Source: an uncultured bacterium (GTDB lineage Bacteria; Patescibacteriota; Minisyncoccia; Moranbacterales; GWC2-37-73). Taken from it: a DNA stretch of 41,630 bases. Positions 1 through 7,337 of this stretch are shown here, piece after piece (positions within the stretch are counted from its first letter, which is position 1; each line of letters opens with the position of its first letter). The position numbers and the translations under genes were made by a program. The DNA is taken from contig CAIOVI010000040.1 in NCBI GenBank assembly GCA_903861715.1, forward strand, positions 1-41,630, in the 5' to 3' direction. Under the pieces are notes generated by a model, which worked only from the letters and a program-made list of their open reading frames with translations, did no database searches and was not told where the DNA came from.

Positions 1-54
1 AAGGGCCTCGTCCAGCCCAGTTTTTACTCTCAGCCTCTGCTGCGTAGTGTGTGA

Positions 55-630
55 TTACGCTGTGAATTTTTCCATCGCCTTGGCGACTTTTTTTTGAATT
101 TCAAGCTTTTTCTTTTCATCCAAAGAGCGGCAACCCCCAATCAACACGCTCTGCGTCTTGAGGCCGCAAAATTCAAGTGTGTCACTGGTTGTAACTTTGA
201 TTGATCGAGTGCCTCTCACAAGCTTTTGATAAAAAGCGGGACCGCCAGTTGTGGTGAAAACCAAAGCCCTTTTTCCTTTCAGCAGACCTTCTGGCAAGCC
301 ATTTTTCTGATATCGAAAAGCAAACCCCGCCGCAAGCACGCGGTCATAAAAACCTTTCAGCATTGCTGGCACATTGTTCCACCAAGTTGGATAAATGAAA
401 ATGAATTCCTGCTCCTGCAGGATTTTCTCCTGAAGGCTGCGGATTTTTTCATCACTGGAAAATTTTTCTCGACTCAACATATCCTGATTGGTGAGAATTG
501 GATCAAAATCAATTTGATAAAGATCCAAGATTTCATAAGGATGCACTTTCTCCTTGAGAAACTTTTCAACTTCACTCAAGACCTGTCCATTGTGTCCGCT
601 GCGACTAAAATGCGCATAAATAATCAACAT
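55..630 (-). CDS. NAD(P)H dehydrogenase (quinone)/flavodoxin-fold oxidoreductase
   Basis: A flavodoxin_2-family protein of the KefF/MdaB/YwrO type, expected to bind FMN or FAD and reduce quinones or similar acceptors in the cytoplasm with NAD(P)H. Seen in the sequence: a first beta strand and phosphate loop (IIYAHFSRSGHNG, about residues 7-19 of the track ORF), the family signature YPTWWNNVPAMLKGFYDRV (about 84-102) and a TTGGP flavin loop (131-135). About 190 residues is a normal length. The track ORF begins four codons earlier at a TTG; I prefer the internal ATG because the next strand starts right after it and no ribosome site supports the TTG. The exact substrate cannot be told. It ends about 50 bases from the window edge, so its downstream neighbour is unknown. 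Confidence 0.85.
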   Translation of the reverse strand: MLIIYAHFSRSGHNGQVLSEVEKFLKEKVHPYEILDLYQIDFDPILTNQDMLSREKFSSDEKIRSLQEKILQEQEFIFIYPTWWNNVPAMLKGFYDRVLAAGFAFRYQKNGLPEGLLKGKRALVFTTTGGPAFYQKLVRGTRSIKVTTSDTLEFCGLKTQSVLIGGCRSLDEKKKLEIQKKVAKAMEKFTA

Positions 631-706
631 AATGTTTTTCAAAAATTATTAACTCGACTGCTATGGTGCTACAATTGCCATTGAAAAAAATTGCACCCCG
701 AAAAAC

Positions 707-883
707 CTAAGCTTTGATTTTTGCCAATTCTTCTTTGGGCACATTCTCTTTAATTCGTTTGATGATTTGCTCAACTCGAGTGGCAGAAATTTTGACCTGC
801 TTGGCAATATCCCTCGGATCCATACCTTCAATATGAAGTCGATAAATTTTCTTTCTTTGAGTTGTGAAATTGTAAGCGCGCAT
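707..883 (-). CDS. Small helix-turn-helix protein (58 aa)
   Basis: Too short for the ORF track. Translating the minus strand from an ATG gives 58 residues, nearly all predicted helical and very basic: it begins MRAYNFTTQRKKIYRLHIEG, then GMDPRDIAKQVKISATRVEQ, then a lysine-rich tail ending in TAG. The pattern (helix, turn after the glycine, recognition helix with SATRVEQIIKRI) resembles a sigma-70 region 4 or resolvase-type HTH, so a DNA-binding role is inferred. It lies between the oxidoreductase and the 170-residue hypothetical gene, on the same strand, with 40 bp on its upstream side and about 75 bp downstream. It may be a stand-alone regulator. No family name can be given with confidence. 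Confidence 0.6.
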   Translation of the reverse strand: MRAYNFTTQRKKIYRLHIEGMDPRDIAKQVKISATRVEQIIKRIKENVPKEELAKIKA

Positions 884-923
884 AGTTTATTTTTTATGAA
901 TTATTTATAACTAAAATATTGCG

Positions 924-1436
924 TTATATTTTCCGACTATCATAGGCCCAATGCAGCAGGGCTTGGCGTTGGCGACTGCGACAAGACAAATCACGTGGCC
1001 AGCAATTGTTTTTCACTGACATCAAGTGACGCTTGAAAGCTTTCCATCTTTTGATTTGCCGTCCGTCATCCGCATGTCTTCTGCCGAGATAATAGCGACA
1101 ATACCACTGGAACCAACCCCTTGGATCATCAGGGTGGATCCAACCTTTCCTTTGCCACTCCGCCAAAGGCTGCGAGGCCTGGACTCCGAAAAAATTCAAA
1201 TTCTTGTCATGCCCTTTTGGGCCTTGCGGAAACAGTTTGGCTTTTGCAAACCAATCAGCCGGAAACTCTCGCCGGCAATCACGCAAATATCTGCCACCAA
1301 AAACTCCCAGCACCAGCATTTGTTTGGGCGTGAGCTCAGGCTTGAACTCAGAATCAAAATTCTTCCCCATCGGCTCAGTCAGCTCATAGCAGTATCCTTT
1401 CTGCATTTTGTCATTGACCACAATTTTCTTGCCCAT
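924..1436 (-). CDS. Conserved hypothetical protein, aromatic-rich (170 aa)
   Basis: Unknown function. The protein is full of Trp, Tyr, Arg and Cys in its C-terminal half: DPRGWFQWYCRYYLGRR (about 104-120), QIKRWKAFKRH, then CWPRDLSCRSRQRQALLHWA near the end. From memory this arrangement is shared by uncharacterised proteins scattered in bacteria and fungi, but I cannot confirm this without a search. The ELTPKQMLVLGVFGGRYL stretch (about 34-51) looks like a helix-turn segment. There are no transmembrane segments or signal peptide. The high basic and aromatic content would suit nucleic-acid binding, which is only a guess. The ATG start is used. Upstream lies the repeat array. Confidence 0.65.
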   Translation of the reverse strand: MGKKIVVNDKMQKGYCYELTEPMGKNFDSEFKPELTPKQMLVLGVFGGRYLRDCRREFPADWFAKAKLFPQGPKGHDKNLNFFGVQASQPLAEWQRKGWIHPDDPRGWFQWYCRYYLGRRHADDGRQIKRWKAFKRHLMSVKNNCWPRDLSCRSRQRQALLHWAYDSRKI

Positions 1437-1533
1437 ATTGACTTTGCTAGTTTATAGTAAAAAATATAATCCTTAGAGCTTCATTTATTTGCAACTTTAT
1501 CAATATTGCATTTTTACTACACAATTAGAAAGG

Positions 1534-1767
1534 CTAATTGAAATTTATTGCGATAGCTAGAATTTTCAACTCTTTGGGTTCGTGCTTCTTTTTTGAGAGA
1601 ATTGAAAATAATTGCGATAGCTAGAATTTTCAACTCTTTGGGTTCGTGCTTCTTTTTTGAGAGAATTGAAAATAATTGCGATAGCTAGAATTTTCAACTC
1701 TTGGATTTTATAATTTCTTATTTCAGAAGAGTTGAAAGTTTTTGCGATAGCTAAAATTTTCAATTCT
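1534..1767. repeat. Downstream palindromic repeat cluster R1-R4 of the PaaX/Cas2-like gene
   Basis: Four copies of a 41-42 nt unit: about 1534-1573 (left arm degenerate), 1596-1637, 1660-1701 and 1727-1767. Each has a left arm AGA[A/G]TTGAAA, an invariant core TTGCGATAGCTA, and a right arm ATTTTCAA[C/T]TCT, so it can fold back on itself. Units are separated by 22-25 nt spacers: 1574-1595 and 1638-1659 are identical (start TTGGGTTCGTG), and 1702-1726 is a different AT-rich spacer (start TGGATTTTATAA). The last repeat overlaps the stop codon of the adjacent gene, whose TGA lies inside the arm. The ORF called across this array in the track (1566-1763) is repeat translation and not a gene. Confidence 0.95.
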
Positions 1768-2386
1768 TGCTTTTCAGGTTGAAAAATGTGATCAGTTCTT
1801 TTTCCTTTTCAATTTCACTCGCAATTATAACTGTCATTTCTTCTTTGCTGAAACCAAAGAAATTTTTCAAAATTTCAACTTCCTCCTGGAAATGATAAGG
1901 ACAAACCCAAACACTTTTTTGCAATTGATACAGCCCGAGATCTTTCAACTTCCCTCGGAGCATTTCCCGTTTCGAACGATATCTTTCTTCAATATCAAAA
2001 ATCAAGATCCGCCATTTCTTGTCCCAATGTTTCGGCTTTTTTATTTTAAGATCATCAATTGAATATCTTTTCGCCAGAACTTTTCCTTCAGCGCTCAAAG
2101 AAACATGGAGCTGCTTGCCACGGTATTCCATTCTTAATAAGCCTTTTCTGCGAAGATAATAAAAAGAATTATAAAATTTATCCAGTTCCTCTTGCCTTCT
2201 TTTTCTTTTTTGTTCAAATTCAAAATCCTTGATCAAAGCTGGAATCAACTTTCTGGCAAAAATAGGAGACGTTGAAGCCACAGCAAAAGCACCGCCAATC
2301 AAAATGCCTTTCAAAATCTTTTTGGAAATATTTTTTGTATCAACACTCACAATTTTGTTTTCTTTTTTATGCCTCAATTCTATCAC
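1760..2386 (-). CDS. PaaX-like protein with Cas2-like domain
   Basis: A 208-residue protein in three parts. Residues 22-45 form a hydrophobic segment (GILIGGAFAVASTS) that may anchor it in the membrane. Residues 67-110 look like a winged helix (FYNSFYYLRRKGLLRMEYRG then a beta wing). Residues 122-205 match the Cas2-like ferredoxin fold of PaaX-family repressors: a strand WRILIFDI with an Asp at 131 where Cas2 nucleases hold their metal-binding Asp, then KSVWVCPY (157-164). Such proteins are often annotated Cas2 in CPR genomes, but there is no Cas1 or effector here. The start is GTG at 2384-2386, lying just at the edge of repeat R5, and the stop lies in repeat R4, so the gene is enclosed by repeats with almost no free flank. 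A -35-like TTGAAA and a TATTTT 17 nt later sit within R5, so the repeat may carry its promoter. Function is probably sequence-specific DNA or RNA binding, perhaps cleavage; unproven. Confidence 0.8.
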   Translation of the reverse strand: MIELRHKKENKIVSVDTKNISKKILKGILIGGAFAVASTSPIFARKLIPALIKDFEFEQKRKRRQEELDKFYNSFYYLRRKGLLRMEYRGKQLHVSLSAEGKVLAKRYSIDDLKIKKPKHWDKKWRILIFDIEERYRSKREMLRGKLKDLGLYQLQKSVWVCPYHFQEEVEILKNFFGFSKEEMTVIIASEIEKEKELITFFNLKSKN

Positions 2387-2554
2387 AATTGAAAATAATT
2401 GCGATAGCTAGAATTTTCAACTCTTGGATTTTATAATTTCTTATTTCACAAGAGTTGAAAGTTTTTGCGATAGCTAGAATTTTCAATTCTTTGGGTTTGT
2501 GTTTCTTTCTTGAGGGAGTTGAAAGTTTTTGCGATAGCTAAAATTTTCAATTCT
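2384..2554. repeat. Upstream palindromic repeat cluster R5-R7 of the PaaX/Cas2-like gene
   Basis: Three more copies of the same repeat at about 2384-2424, 2450-2490 and 2513-2554, all keeping the core TTGCGATAGCTA in the same orientation as R1-R4. The spacer 2425-2449 is the AT-rich type seen at 1702-1726 (one or two differences) and 2491-2512 is a variant of the TTGGGTTCGTG type. The order of spacers is therefore mirrored around the gene: A, A, B, gene, B, A'. Immediately after R7 comes a run of eight T and eight G. Confidence 0.95.
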
Positions 2555-2596
2555 TTTTTTTGGGGGGGGTTAATTGTGCCAGACTATTTCCAATCG

Positions 2597-3337
2597 CTAA
2601 TGATTATCTTTTTGTGTAATATTTTTGATATATTTGCATTTTGGATAGTTCGAGCAACCATAAAAATTGTGACCAGTATTAGATCCCTTCTTTGCAGTTC
2701 TCAAAACCAACTGAGCGCCACACCAAGGACATTTTTCTGAAATAGCCGATCCAAAAACCGGACGGCTTGAATCAGCAACTTTAATTCCAGACAATTTCAC
2801 AAGCTCCATCAACTTTTTTCCGTCAATTAATTCAATTGGTTTTCCTTCGGCAAATTTTTCAGCTTCCAACGTGAAAACATTAGTAGTGATGAAGAAAGCC
2901 TTGGCATCTGAAAGTTTATCAGTAACAGCTCCATAAAAATCCCGCATTGCACCAACCGAAACCTGCTGAGTGATGAATTTTTTGCATTGGATATAGTGCT
3001 TGATTGCATCCTTCTCCGCAATCACATCAATCCCGCCGTCATTAGGTCCCCCAACTCTCTCAGTGCTATAACCCAATTTTTCAAACAGATGAGCAATAAA
3101 ATCCTCAAATTCATTTGGGCTCAAACTCTTTATTTTTTCCAACGTATTTTTACTATTGAAAAATTTTCCCTTTCGATACTTCAAAAAAAGAATGAAGGTA
3201 GCAACCAAAGGAAGAACTATTGCAAAAGTCCCAATCACTGCTACATATATGTCCATAGTTTTTCTAAGCATCACAAAAAATACGATGAAAAACAACACAC
3301 CAAGAGCCGATTCGAAAGGAGATTCTTTTTTTGCCAT
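2597..3337 (-). CDS. Membrane-anchored Mrr-like restriction endonuclease with C4 zinc finger
   Basis: A 246-residue protein with three parts. Residues 11-25 and 30-53 are two hydrophobic membrane helices. Residues about 70-190 are an Mrr_cat/PD-(D/E)XK nuclease domain: LSPNEFEDFIAHLFEKLGY, GGPNDGGIDVIAE with catalytic Asp near 104, and YIQCKK (115-120), the Q-x-K form of the motif. Residues 203-234 form a topoisomerase-type C4 zinc finger (CPWC ... CSNYPKC). Mrr-like nucleases typically cut modified or foreign DNA. The membrane anchor suggests action on DNA near the envelope, such as entering DNA; this is inference. It stands next to the helicase and the restriction-modification operon, in line with a defence role. 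Start is an ATG. Confidence 0.88.
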   Translation of the reverse strand: MAKKESPFESALGVLFFIVFFVMLRKTMDIYVAVIGTFAIVLPLVATFILFLKYRKGKFFNSKNTLEKIKSLSPNEFEDFIAHLFEKLGYSTERVGGPNDGGIDVIAEKDAIKHYIQCKKFITQQVSVGAMRDFYGAVTDKLSDAKAFFITTNVFTLEAEKFAEGKPIELIDGKKLMELVKLSGIKVADSSRPVFGSAISEKCPWCGAQLVLRTAKKGSNTGHNFYGCSNYPKCKYIKNITQKDNH

Positions 3338-3378
3338 AATTTAATTCAAAATTATTAATTTCAATTTGAAATTTTTAG

Positions 3379-3412
3379 AACATTCTCATATTCTCAAGAA
3401 TGTGAGAATGTT
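3379..3412. repeat. 34-bp near-perfect palindrome
   Basis: Outer arms AACATTCTCA and TGAGAATGTT are perfectly complementary, and an inner ATTCT/AGAAT pair continues the symmetry with one mismatch pair. It lies between the end of the AbrB-like gene and the start of the Mrr gene. There is no T-run on either side, so an operator or a structural site for the Mrr gene fits better than a terminator. Confidence 0.8.
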
Positions 3413-3464
3413 GTTTGGTTATGGAGTTATTATTGGGTAACTATTGAGTAGCTATAAGATAAGT

Positions 3465-3629
3465 CTATTTCCAATCAGAAATTATGATTTTTTTTCTTTC
3501 AACCTTGAAAACCATTTTTTGTCTTTCTTTGATTCCCAACTCGGTGACGATTTCGGATGGTATAACAACAGCTAAACTTCTCTTCCCCACCCTTGTAACT
3601 TTTCTAACCAATTCTTCTGTTTTTTTCAT
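3465..3629 (-). CDS. AbrB/SpoVT-type swapped-hairpin DNA-binding protein (54 aa)
   Basis: Below the ORF-track limit. Minus-strand translation from ATG gives 54 residues containing VTRVGKRSLAVVIPSEIVTE, the standard SpoVT-AbrB/MazE signature (beta strand, small-residue strand, VIPSEIV helix, LGI loop), then FKVERKKIIISDWK. AbrB-like domains dimerise by swapping beta hairpins and bind DNA as transition-state regulators or antitoxins. No toxin gene is adjacent. Its own upstream region carries a tandem motif that recurs before two other genes at 9.6 and 10.6 kb, so it may be an autoregulated regulator with a small regulon. The start is the ATG 29 bp from that motif. Confidence 0.82.
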   Translation of the reverse strand: MKKTEELVRKVTRVGKRSLAVVIPSEIVTELGIKERQKMVFKVERKKIIISDWK

Positions 3630-3657
3630 ATTATTTATTTTAGTTTTATTTTTATTT

Positions 3658-3684
3658 TGTTACGTAGCATGTTACGTAGCAAAG
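3658..3684 (-). promoter_or_regulatory. Tandem operator-like motif upstream of abrB-like gene
   Basis: Read in the direction of the gene, this is CTTTGCTACGTAACA followed by TGCTACGTAACA: two direct 12-bp copies, each containing the palindrome TACGTA. It ends about 28 bp before the ATG. The same double motif occurs at 9615-9641 and 10582-10608. Probable operator or shared leader element. Confidence 0.7.
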
Positions 3685-3741
3685 TCACTTAATAATTTTC
3701 TCCAGAAAACCGTCCTCTGAAAAGTTTTACTTATTTTTTAG

Positions 3742-6456
3742 TTATAAATTAAACTTATCCCTTAATAGGTATACATCTCTTTTATTAAACTTCTCTTCCA
3801 GATTTCCTAATATCTTTTTCTCCGTTTCTGGTGTCCAGTAAATTTTTAATTTTTTCTTTGCCCTTGTAATAGCAGTATAAAAGATATTATGCGAAATTCT
3901 TTCCTCAGCTTCATTTGTGATAACGATCTTAACAGAATCATACTCCAAGCCTTGCGCCTTATGTATGGAAACGGCATAAGCAACCTGAAATGGCACAATA
4001 TCCGACGCAGAATCATCATCATCTTCATCTTTACTCCTAAGCTCATTGACACTGAACCGAATAACGGATTTAGTCTCTTCCGGACTATCTAATAACTCTA
4101 TGCCATTACAACCCAAGATATCTAGCCCAGAAATCGGTTTATCAATTTGAATATCAAATTGAATACTTTTTTCATGAGTTTGAATGCCTACTATCTTTCC
4201 TTTGAGGTTGTTATGAATTGCTGAGCCAAATCTATTGGATTCATTGAATAAAATAGGATCCTCAACTTTATACGTATGAACTCCCCATATTACTGATATA
4301 TTTTTATTGCCCTCTTGTAGGAATCTATTGATGTTGTTAATTCCATAAAAACCATCATAATTTAGACATAAAATTATTTCATCATTTTCAGAATGTTCAA
4401 AAATCGAGTCATCCAATCTAGTAGAATACTTATTTTGTATAAGATGCTCAACAATATTCTCTTCAAGATTTCGAACTTTATTCCATAACACCAGTAAATC
4501 ATTATTGTCTTTTGCGCGCCACGGAGTAGTTAATTCTATGACAGATGATTTAGATACAAAGCTTTTTGCAATGTAAAACCAATTTCCAAATCGAATTGAT
4601 TCTATTTGATATACATCCCCAACTAGAATTAGCACTCCAAAAGATGCCTTCCTGAGTATATCGCGCATATCCGTATTACTCACAACACTGCATTCATCAA
4701 TAATTAGGATATCAAATGCTGTATTTTGACTGTTCCCATACAAAAAACTTTTTATTGTTCTAAATTCAGTATTTTGAGCTTTCATTCTGCCTCTTAGATT
4801 ACTGACTGCTGAGTGCGTATTTGCTAAATAGAGTTTGGATCCTTGGTTGTGATATTTTGAGATATGCTCTATTAACCTTGTTTTGCCAGTTCCGGCAGCC
4901 CCATAGATTAACGACACTTTTGATGATATAAACATCTCTTTAAGTGCATTTTTTTTCTGTTCGCAATCAACATTTGAGTCTGGTGAAGATAACCATGCCT
5001 TAATTGAATTTGAATAATTTTTTATACCTGCTGTTGATAAATTCCTTAGCTTCTCAACAATTTCAAAGACAGCATTTTCATATCCAGTAATATAAATGTG
5101 GTTATTGTACATTTCTAGCTTGCGATCTCTCTGTGTTCCAGTGCCCTGATAAAGTAAACCGTTAAATTTGGACATGAGACCATCAACGTCTTCGAATTTA
5201 TTAAGATCTTCCAGCGGCGTATAAAGCCATCCCTTGGTTTCCGCGTTGCTTGTTATATGCCTAGCAAACAATTCATGTTCTCTGCCAGTAGCATCTATGC
5301 AATCTAGTAAATCAGAAATAACAGGGGTGTGCCTTACAGGAAAACTAGCAAATGGCATTTCATCAAATGGAATACACTCATACAAAAGATTTAAATTTGA
5401 TAATTTAAAATTATTTCCTCTATTATATTGCTCTTTTATAATCCTATTGTTGAGATTGTAAAGTAAATATCTAAGCATATTTCCTCCAGGAGAATTTCTT
5501 CGCAAAAATTCACGACTTTGATCCAATAAACTAAGTATTCTAACTATTGTAGCCCGCTGAGTGATTCTAAGTTTAAACTTATTGTAATAATTATCTGGAA
5601 AGTCCATTATTTCAACCAAATTCAAACCAGTCTCTGTCAAAAAAGACATTATTTCGTCGTATTCCTTATTTCTATTATATGTTTTAGCATCAAGATTAAA
5701 AATTTTTTCAAAGTTTTTAAATTCACAAGGGCGAATTGAAACTTTCCAACCATCAATAATTTTAATCGGCATCTTTTTATTTGACACTTCTATATAATCT
5801 TCACTCATTAAAAAACTCACTGCGTAGTTTTCAGTTATTTCTAATTTCGTAAAAGCAATAAGTCGATCAAATTTCCGGATTTTATCATCGGCAATTCTAA
5901 AGGTTACTTCATAGAAAACTTCCTGCTTAACAAAAAATGGCTTTACTTTCTGCACATAAAATCCGACGGCGTGCTCACTCTTTTTCCTTGTTGACTCGGG
6001 CTCTTTTATCTTTTTGGCTATTTTTTCATAATATTCATTAAGGGTTTGGTCCGTGTCTAATGGAAACTTGTCGATATTTTTTAAGACATCAAGATTATAT
6101 GCTGTCTTTAAGAATAATTTTATTTTAAGAAGATATTCATAGTATTTCAACATTAATCTTTCTGAGGCTTCTTCATCAGTTGCGTAGTGCGACTTCGAGT
6201 GTTGAAGATGTTTATGAAATTTACTTAGAAATCTTAACTCAGCCCTTGATGCAACATAGTTTTTTGCTTTATTCTTAAAAATCTCATAACTATATTCAGT
6301 TTCACCAATTGCTTTAACAGAAATAGCTTCAACAAAAGTTCTGAGTTTATCAAGAATAATTTGCGACAAAAGTCCTCTTTCTTTTGTTTCGAATTGATCG
6401 ATCAACTTACATATTGCTTCATCTAAAATATTTATTTGCTCATCTACTTTTCTCAT
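3742..6456 (-). CDS. RecD-like superfamily 1 DNA helicase with large unknown N-terminal region
   Basis: The last 390 residues are a superfamily 1 helicase core: Walker A GAAGTGKTR (547-555 in track numbering), NTHSAVSNL (motif Ia region), Walker B IIDECS (613-618), GDVYQIESI (motif III), SIHKAQGLEYD (motif V) and YTAITRAKKK (motif VI). This is the RecD2/viral-helicase-1 style. The first 500 residues are not recognised, are mostly charged and helical, and may be a substrate-binding or nuclease-like part. The track ORF starts at a TTG (6540); the first ATG is at residue 29 (MRKVDEQ, nt 6456) and I use it, although the upstream 28 codons cannot be excluded. Such long helicase fusions are frequent in defence islands, and it sits between the Mrr gene and a restriction-modification operon. 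An unwinding role in DNA defence or repair is inferred. Confidence 0.85.
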   Translation of the reverse strand: MRKVDEQINILDEAICKLIDQFETKERGLLSQIILDKLRTFVEAISVKAIGETEYSYEIFKNKAKNYVASRAELRFLSKFHKHLQHSKSHYATDEEASERLMLKYYEYLLKIKLFLKTAYNLDVLKNIDKFPLDTDQTLNEYYEKIAKKIKEPESTRKKSEHAVGFYVQKVKPFFVKQEVFYEVTFRIADDKIRKFDRLIAFTKLEITENYAVSFLMSEDYIEVSNKKMPIKIIDGWKVSIRPCEFKNFEKIFNLDAKTYNRNKEYDEIMSFLTETGLNLVEIMDFPDNYYNKFKLRITQRATIVRILSLLDQSREFLRRNSPGGNMLRYLLYNLNNRIIKEQYNRGNNFKLSNLNLLYECIPFDEMPFASFPVRHTPVISDLLDCIDATGREHELFARHITSNAETKGWLYTPLEDLNKFEDVDGLMSKFNGLLYQGTGTQRDRKLEMYNNHIYITGYENAVFEIVEKLRNLSTAGIKNYSNSIKAWLSSPDSNVDCEQKKNALKEMFISSKVSLIYGAAGTGKTRLIEHISKYHNQGSKLYLANTHSAVSNLRGRMKAQNTEFRTIKSFLYGNSQNTAFDILIIDECSVVSNTDMRDILRKASFGVLILVGDVYQIESIRFGNWFYIAKSFVSKSSVIELTTPWRAKDNNDLLVLWNKVRNLEENIVEHLIQNKYSTRLDDSIFEHSENDEIILCLNYDGFYGINNINRFLQEGNKNISVIWGVHTYKVEDPILFNESNRFGSAIHNNLKGKIVGIQTHEKSIQFDIQIDKPISGLDILGCNGIELLDSPEETKSVIRFSVNELRSKDEDDDDSASDIVPFQVAYAVSIHKAQGLEYDSVKIVITNEAEERISHNIFYTAITRAKKKLKIYWTPETEKKILGNLEEKFNKRDVYLLRDKFNL

Positions 6457-6575
6457 AATTTTTTTGGATTTGGTGCAATTATTTTTCTCCGGAAGACAGT
6501 CATCTGGGAAGCTTCCATTATTCCTTCCAAGGTTTAGCAACAGTGACTTTGTTTTTTGCTAGTAAATTTCGATGA

Positions 6576-7328
6576 TTATTTCTGAAAGATGAAGATATGC
6601 TCGTGCATAATTAGGAGGAAGTTACTTTTTTGAGAACGTTCAACCCAGAAACCAGTGGCTTTGCAGTTGTGTTGTCTTTTAATAATATCTTCCTTGAGCA
6701 CAAAGCCTTGTTTTAAAAATCTTTCCATCACTTTGAAAGCCAGTGGTTGATACATTTTGTTTCTTCTGGTATCACCCATCAGGATTGCGCAAAATTTTCC
6801 TTTTTTCAGGACGCGATAAAGTTCGCTGGCGACTTTTTCAATTTCATCGCAAAATTTATCAAGGTCATGAATGCCGGACAAATCCTCATCAATTTTCCCT
6901 TCGCTATATTTCACGATGTCAGCATAGGGTGGATGTGTCAGCACAAAATCAATTTCTTCATTTTTAATAAAAGTCATGTTTCGGGCATCACATTTGATAA
7001 TTCTTTGTTTTGATTTGTTTTCAACTTCAAATTCTAAAGATTTTTTTGTTCGTTCCAAGGCCTCTTCATTCACATCCACGCAGGTTATGTGACGATTCAA
7101 GATTTTTGCCTCAATAGCGGTTGTGCCACCACCAATCATGCAATCAAGAATGTGATCATTTTCTTTTGAATATCGCAAGATTAAATTTCTCACCACTTCT
7201 GGCGCCCAGTTTCCTCGCCAATCAGATTTATGTGTCGCCCAATTTCCCCGCCTCGGAAAAGACCACACCGTCGTGCATTCCAGTTCAAATTCATCAGGAT
7301 GAAGTTTTATTTCTTTTTTGTTTGACAT
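6576..7328 (-). CDS. DNA methyltransferase (N4-cytosine/N6-adenine type)
   Basis: A 250-residue amino-methyltransferase. Motif order is X (RGNWAPEVVRNLI, about 38-50), I (LDCMIGGGTTAIEA, 61-74, the SAM-binding loop), then IV THPPYADIVKYS (131-142), the catalytic S/D/T-PPY motif with THPP in place of TSPP. It is the last gene of a three-gene operon; its ATG is 9 bp after the end of the endonuclease gene. It probably protects the host site recognised by the neighbouring endonuclease, or methylates a related form such as the opposite strand. Its sequence specificity cannot be read from the sequence. Length is normal for this class. Start ATG is clear. Confidence 0.88.
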   Translation of the reverse strand: MSNKKEIKLHPDEFELECTTVWSFPRRGNWATHKSDWRGNWAPEVVRNLILRYSKENDHILDCMIGGGTTAIEAKILNRHITCVDVNEEALERTKKSLEFEVENKSKQRIIKCDARNMTFIKNEEIDFVLTHPPYADIVKYSEGKIDEDLSGIHDLDKFCDEIEKVASELYRVLKKGKFCAILMGDTRRNKMYQPLAFKVMERFLKQGFVLKEDIIKRQHNCKATGFWVERSQKSNFLLIMHEHIFIFQK

Positions 7329-7337
7329 CTTTAAAAC

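Noticed and set aside
1566-1763. 65-aa ORF on the minus strand
   Set aside because: It is only the translation of the repeat units; its peptide shows the repeat period.
1534-2554. Calling the repeat array a CRISPR
   Set aside because: Spacers are not unique (two types, repeated and mirrored), repeats vary in their arms, and no cas1, cas9/12 or other cas genes are near. The Cas2-like domain belongs to the PaaX type.
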